NCBI GenBank assembly: GCA_900546435.1
Contig: URCQ01000020.1
Location: 1-44,116, forward strand
Source: an uncultured Pseudobutyrivibrio sp.
GTDB taxonomy: Bacteria > Bacillota > Clostridia > Lachnospirales > Lachnospiraceae
DNA: 44,116 bases
Direction of reading: 5' to 3'
Part shown: positions 41,687 to 44,116 of the stretch, in pieces
Layout: the number at the start of each line of letters is the position of its first letter
Numbering within the stretch: the stretch's first letter is position 1
Program-made: the position numbers and the translations under genes
The notes under the pieces: model-generated
The model's input: the letters and a program-made list of their open reading frames with translations, nothing else
Database searches by the model: none
What the model was told of the DNA's origin: nothing

Positions 41687-42193
41687 ATTAGCGATTTAAT
41701 GATTAATGAGCAGATCAGAGACAGAGAAATTCGTCTGATTGGTTCAAACGGAGAACAGCTTGGCATTATGTCAGCGAGAGAAGCAATGAAATTAGCTGAG
41801 GAAGCAGAACTTGATCTTGTTAAGATTGCCCCGAATGCTAAGCCACCGGTTTGCAAGATTATTGATTACGGCAAATATCGTTATGAACTTGCACGTAAGG
41901 AAAAAGAAGCGAAGAAGAAGCAAAAGACAGTTGAGGTTAAAGAGATTCGTCTTTCACCTAATATTGATACCAACGATTTGAATACAAAGGTCAATGCGGC
42001 AAAGAAGTTCATTTCTAAGGGTAACAAAGTAAAGATTACACTTCGTTTCCGCGGTCGTGAGATGGCACATATTGCACAGAGCAAGCATATCTTAGATGAT
42101 TTCGCAAAGGAAGTTGAAGAGGTTGCGGTAGTGGAGAAAGCACCAAAGCAAGAAGGTAGAAGTATCAGCATGGTGTTGGCAGAAAAGAGATAA
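41687..42193 (+). CDS. infC: Translation initiation factor IF-3, with AUU start codon
   Basis: The 168-residue protein reads MINEQIRDREIRLIG after a short N-terminus, then VKIAPNAKPPVCKI and VKITLRFRGREMAH, all typical of IF-3. The start is taken as ATT at 41687: GGAGGT (41673-41678) lies eight bases before it, while the first ATG (41699) is 20 bases away. Rare AUU starts are known for infC, where IF-3 itself discriminates against them and so limits its own synthesis. The frame is open further upstream but runs through the terminator hairpin. Confidence 0.92.
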   Translation: MSDLMINEQIRDREIRLIGSNGEQLGIMSAREAMKLAEEAELDLVKIAPNAKPPVCKIIDYGKYRYELARKEKEAKKKQKTVEVKEIRLSPNIDTNDLNTKVNAAKKFISKGNKVKITLRFRGREMAHIAQSKHILDDFAKEVEEVAVVEKAPKQEGRSISMVLAEKR

Positions 42194-42211
42194 TTTAAGG
42201 AGGAAAATAAC

Positions 42212-42409
42212 ATGCCAAAAATTAAGACAAAAAGAGCAGCTGCAAAGCGTTTTTCTACAACGGGAACAGGAAAGTTAAAGAGAAATAAAGCTTACAAGAG
42301 CCATATCTTAACCAAGAAGACAACTAAGAGAAAGAGAAATCTTAGAAAAGCAGCAATGACAGATGCTACAAATGTTAAGAATATGAAAAAGGTTTTACCT
42401 TACAGCTAA
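42212..42409 (+). CDS. rpmI: 50S ribosomal protein L35
   Basis: The 65-residue, strongly basic protein begins MPKIKTKRAAAKRF and holds HILTKKTTKRKRNLR, both diagnostic of L35. It lies between infC and rplT in the standard order, with AAGGAGG before the start. Confidence 0.97.
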   Translation: MPKIKTKRAAAKRFSTTGTGKLKRNKAYKSHILTKKTTKRKRNLRKAAMTDATNVKNMKKVLPYS

Positions 42410-42435
42410 TCAAATAGGTTAAGGAGGATATTGTA

Positions 42436-42792
42436 ATGGCAAGAATTAAAGGCGGAATGAACGCTAAAAAGAAGCATAATAGAGTATTAAAGATGGCAAA
42501 GGGCTACAGAGGCGCTAGATCTAAGCAGTATCGTGTAGCTAAGCAGTCAGTTATGAGAGCACTTACAAGTTCTTATGCTGGTAGAAAGCAGAGAAAGAGA
42601 CAGATGCGTCAGCTCTGGATCGCTCGTATCAACGCAGCAGCAAGAATCAATGGTCTTTCATACAGCAAGTTTATGTATGGATTAAAGCTTGCAGGTGTTG
42701 AGATGAACCGCAAGATGTTAGCAGAGATGGCTGTTAACGATGCTGCAGCATTTGCTGAATTAGTAGAATTAGCAAAGACAAAAGTAGCTTAA
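42436..42792 (+). CDS. rplT: 50S ribosomal protein L20
   Basis: The 118-residue basic protein has ARIKGG at the start, GYRGARSKQYRVAKQ and RKRQMRQLWIARINAAAR, typical of L20. L20 binds 23S rRNA early in assembly and in Firmicutes also represses its own operon through the leader, which is visible here at 41541-41664. Confidence 0.97.
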   Translation: MARIKGGMNAKKKHNRVLKMAKGYRGARSKQYRVAKQSVMRALTSSYAGRKQRKRQMRQLWIARINAAARINGLSYSKFMYGLKLAGVEMNRKMLAEMAVNDAAAFAELVELAKTKVA

Positions 42793-42805
42793 TAATATAA
42801 GAGAA

Positions 42806-42833
42806 AGGCTTCGGTTTTCCGGAGTCTTTTTTT
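42806..42833 (+). terminator. Terminator of the infC-rpmI-rplT operon
   Basis: AGGCTTCGG (42806-42814) pairs with CCGGAGTCT (42819-42827), two pairs being G-T, around a four-base loop. Seven T follow at 42827-42833. Confidence 0.88.
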
Positions 42834-42863
42834 GAAATTACTGTTTTTTTATAAAATCAGATG

Positions 42864-42872
42864 TGATATAAT
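42864..42872 (+). promoter_or_regulatory. Extended -10 promoter of galE
   Basis: TGATATAAT contains a perfect TATAAT (42867-42872) with the TGn extension, 47 bases before the galE start. The region where a -35 would lie is only a T run. It follows directly after the rplT terminator. Confidence 0.65.
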
Positions 42873-42919
42873 TTTTTTTGATGAGTAAGAGGACAGATTA
42901 TTGTTAGGAGGAATGACGA

Positions 42920-43936
42920 ATGGCTATTTTAGTTACCGGTGGTGCAGGTTACATTGGAAGTCATACTTGTGTTGAACTTTTACAGGCAGGATATGATGTT
43001 GTTGTATTGGATAATTTATCTAATGCAAGCGAAAAATCATTGGAACGTGTAAAGGCAATCACAGGGAAGGAAGTTACTTTTTATAAGGGAGATATTTTAG
43101 ATCGTGACATTTTAAATCAAATTATGGACAAGGAACAGATTGATTCCTGTATTCACTTTGCTGGTTTAAAGGCAGTAGGGGAATCCGTTGAAAAGCCTTG
43201 GGAATATTACAATAATAATATTGCAGGAACATTGACGCTTGTGGATGTTATGAGACAACATGGCATAAAAAATATTATTTTTTCTTCTTCTGCAACTGTT
43301 TATGGCAATCCTGCACAGATTCCAATCACAGAGGAATGCCCGAAAGGACAGTGCACAAATCCTTATGGATGGACAAAATCTATGCTGGAACAGATTTTGA
43401 CAGATATGCAAAAGGCAGATCCGGAGTGGAATGTGATTTTGCTTCGTTATTTCAATCCAATTGGAGCACATCCAAGTGGAACAATGGGAGAAAATCCAAA
43501 TGGTATACCAAACAACCTGATGCCTTACATTACACAGGTGGCTGTTGGTAAGTTAAAAGAACTTGGCGTATTTGGTGATGATTATGACACGCCGGATGGT
43601 ACAGGTGTAAGAGATTATATCCATGTAGTAGATCTTGCCATTGGTCATGTGAAAGCCTTGAAAAAGATTGAAGAGAATGCAGGTCTTTGTGTTTATAACC
43701 TTGGTACAGGGGTAGGTTATAGTGTGCTTGATATCGTAAAGAATTTTGAAGAGGCTACAGGCGTGAAAATTCCTTATGTAATTAAGCCTAGAAGAGCTGG
43801 AGATATTGCAACGTGCTATTCTGATGCGACAAAAGCCAAGGAAGAACTAGGCTGGACAGCAAAGTATGGCATCAAAGAAATGTGTGCTGATTCTTGGAGA
43901 TGGCAGAAGAATAATCCGAATGGATATGAGGATTAG
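42920..43936 (+). CDS. galE: UDP-glucose 4-epimerase
   Basis: The 338-residue short-chain dehydrogenase-like enzyme interconverts UDP-glucose and UDP-galactose, and in some members the N-acetyl forms. Visible are TGGAGYIGSHT (NAD-binding, near the N-terminus), SSSATVYG, the catalytic Tyr-x3-Lys in PYGWTKSMLEQ, and RYFNPIGAHPSG. AGGAGG precedes the ATG. It could supply galactose-type donors for surface glycans, including the adhesin, but no direct link is visible. Confidence 0.96.
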   Translation: MAILVTGGAGYIGSHTCVELLQAGYDVVVLDNLSNASEKSLERVKAITGKEVTFYKGDILDRDILNQIMDKEQIDSCIHFAGLKAVGESVEKPWEYYNNNIAGTLTLVDVMRQHGIKNIIFSSSATVYGNPAQIPITEECPKGQCTNPYGWTKSMLEQILTDMQKADPEWNVILLRYFNPIGAHPSGTMGENPNGIPNNLMPYITQVAVGKLKELGVFGDDYDTPDGTGVRDYIHVVDLAIGHVKALKKIEENAGLCVYNLGTGVGYSVLDIVKNFEEATGVKIPYVIKPRRAGDIATCYSDATKAKEELGWTAKYGIKEMCADSWRWQKNNPNGYED

Positions 43937-43997
43937 AAAGCTTAAAATTCGATTTTTTTAAAAAATAGAAAAAATTCAAAAAAATCGAAAAAAGTAC

Positions 43998-44026
43998 TTG
44001 ACGGGATAGAGTATTTCATATATTAT
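43998..44026 (+). promoter_or_regulatory. Strong promoter before tRNA-Glu
   Basis: TTGACG (43998-44003) and TATTAT (44021-44026) are 17 bases apart, about 36 bases before the tRNA 5' end. This is close to consensus and fits a stable-RNA promoter, probably for a tRNA or rRNA cluster that continues beyond the window. Confidence 0.8.
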
Positions 44027-44061
44027 TGTCTTGTTGTTGCGGTGCGATGGCAAGACATTAT

Positions 44062-44116
44062 GGTTCGTTGGTCAAGCGGTTAAGACGCCGCCCTCTCACG
44101 GCGGAATCAGGGGTTC
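44062..44116 (+). tRNA. tRNA-Glu (anticodon CUC), truncated by the window end
   Basis: The sequence begins with a G-rich acceptor strand GGTTCGT, then a D arm with GTC and GAC arms, and an anticodon stem CCGCC/GGCGG enclosing the loop CTCTCAC, whose middle three bases CTC read GAG (Glu). The start of the T arm, GGGGTTC, is the last thing visible. The 3' acceptor strand lies outside the window. Confidence 0.9.

Noticed and set aside
43948..43989. AT-rich inverted repeat after galE (12 bp arms).
   Set aside because: The arms are almost only A and T and no T run follows the second arm; it could be a weak terminator but cannot be supported over base composition.

Overview
The window looks like chromosomal DNA from a low-GC, anaerobic Clostridia member, most likely a Lachnospiraceae relative such as Roseburia, Butyrivibrio or Eubacterium. 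The reasons are AT-rich DNA with strong Shine-Dalgarno sites, a Gram-positive PolC, the MEP isoprenoid pathway genes dxr and ispG, the uppS-cdsA-dxr-rseP-ispG-polC order, a Firmicutes-type infC-rpmI-rplT attenuator, and clostridial surface-protein features. The genus is an inference. Every supported gene is on the + strand and no gene-free stretch exceeds 300 bases.

Region by region: 1-69 is the 3' end of an AraC-family regulator, followed by a terminator. 211-5073 holds a transglutaminase-like lipoprotein and a compact type IV pilus/type II secretion-like cluster: a PilC/GspF membrane protein, four small proteins with one N-terminal membrane segment each (one with a prepilin cleavage motif), and a PilT-type ATPase. 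5093-6313 encodes a BTAD-type regulator ending in a degenerate GGDEF-like domain.

6425-21224 is the centre of interest: a complete accessory Sec (aSec) locus in the order serine-rich-repeat adhesin, secY2, asp1, asp2, asp3, secA2, gtfA, gtfB. Two more genes follow in tight linkage: a signal-peptidase-like membrane protein without recognisable catalytic residues, and a cytosolic protein with a Lon-type AAA+ module but no protease domain. Neither belongs to the streptococcal/staphylococcal aSec set as I know it, so they are candidates for new components. The adhesin is also unusual: it has a short glycine-rich signal peptide without the KxYKxGKxW or YSIRK motif, no LPXTG, and a C-terminal membrane segment preceded by a duplicated acidic-PLA motif.

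Likely workings, from the families: GtfA and GtfB O-glycosylate the Ser-rich region in the cytosol, Asp2 may O-acetylate the glycans, Asp1-3 and SecA2 deliver the glycoprotein to SecY2, and the product stays attached to the surface. The pilus-like genes upstream suggest an attachment/surface-structure island, with the BTAD protein as a possible shared regulator.

21300-43936 is mainly housekeeping: a chemoreceptor, polysaccharide deacetylase and bactofilin running into pyrH-frr; uppS-cdsA-dxr-rseP-ispG-polC; pheA; a polyphosphate group (ppx, ppk1, HAD phosphatase); infC-rpmI-rplT behind an attenuator and with an AUU start for infC; and galE. The window ends inside a tRNA-Glu(CUC) gene behind a strong promoter.
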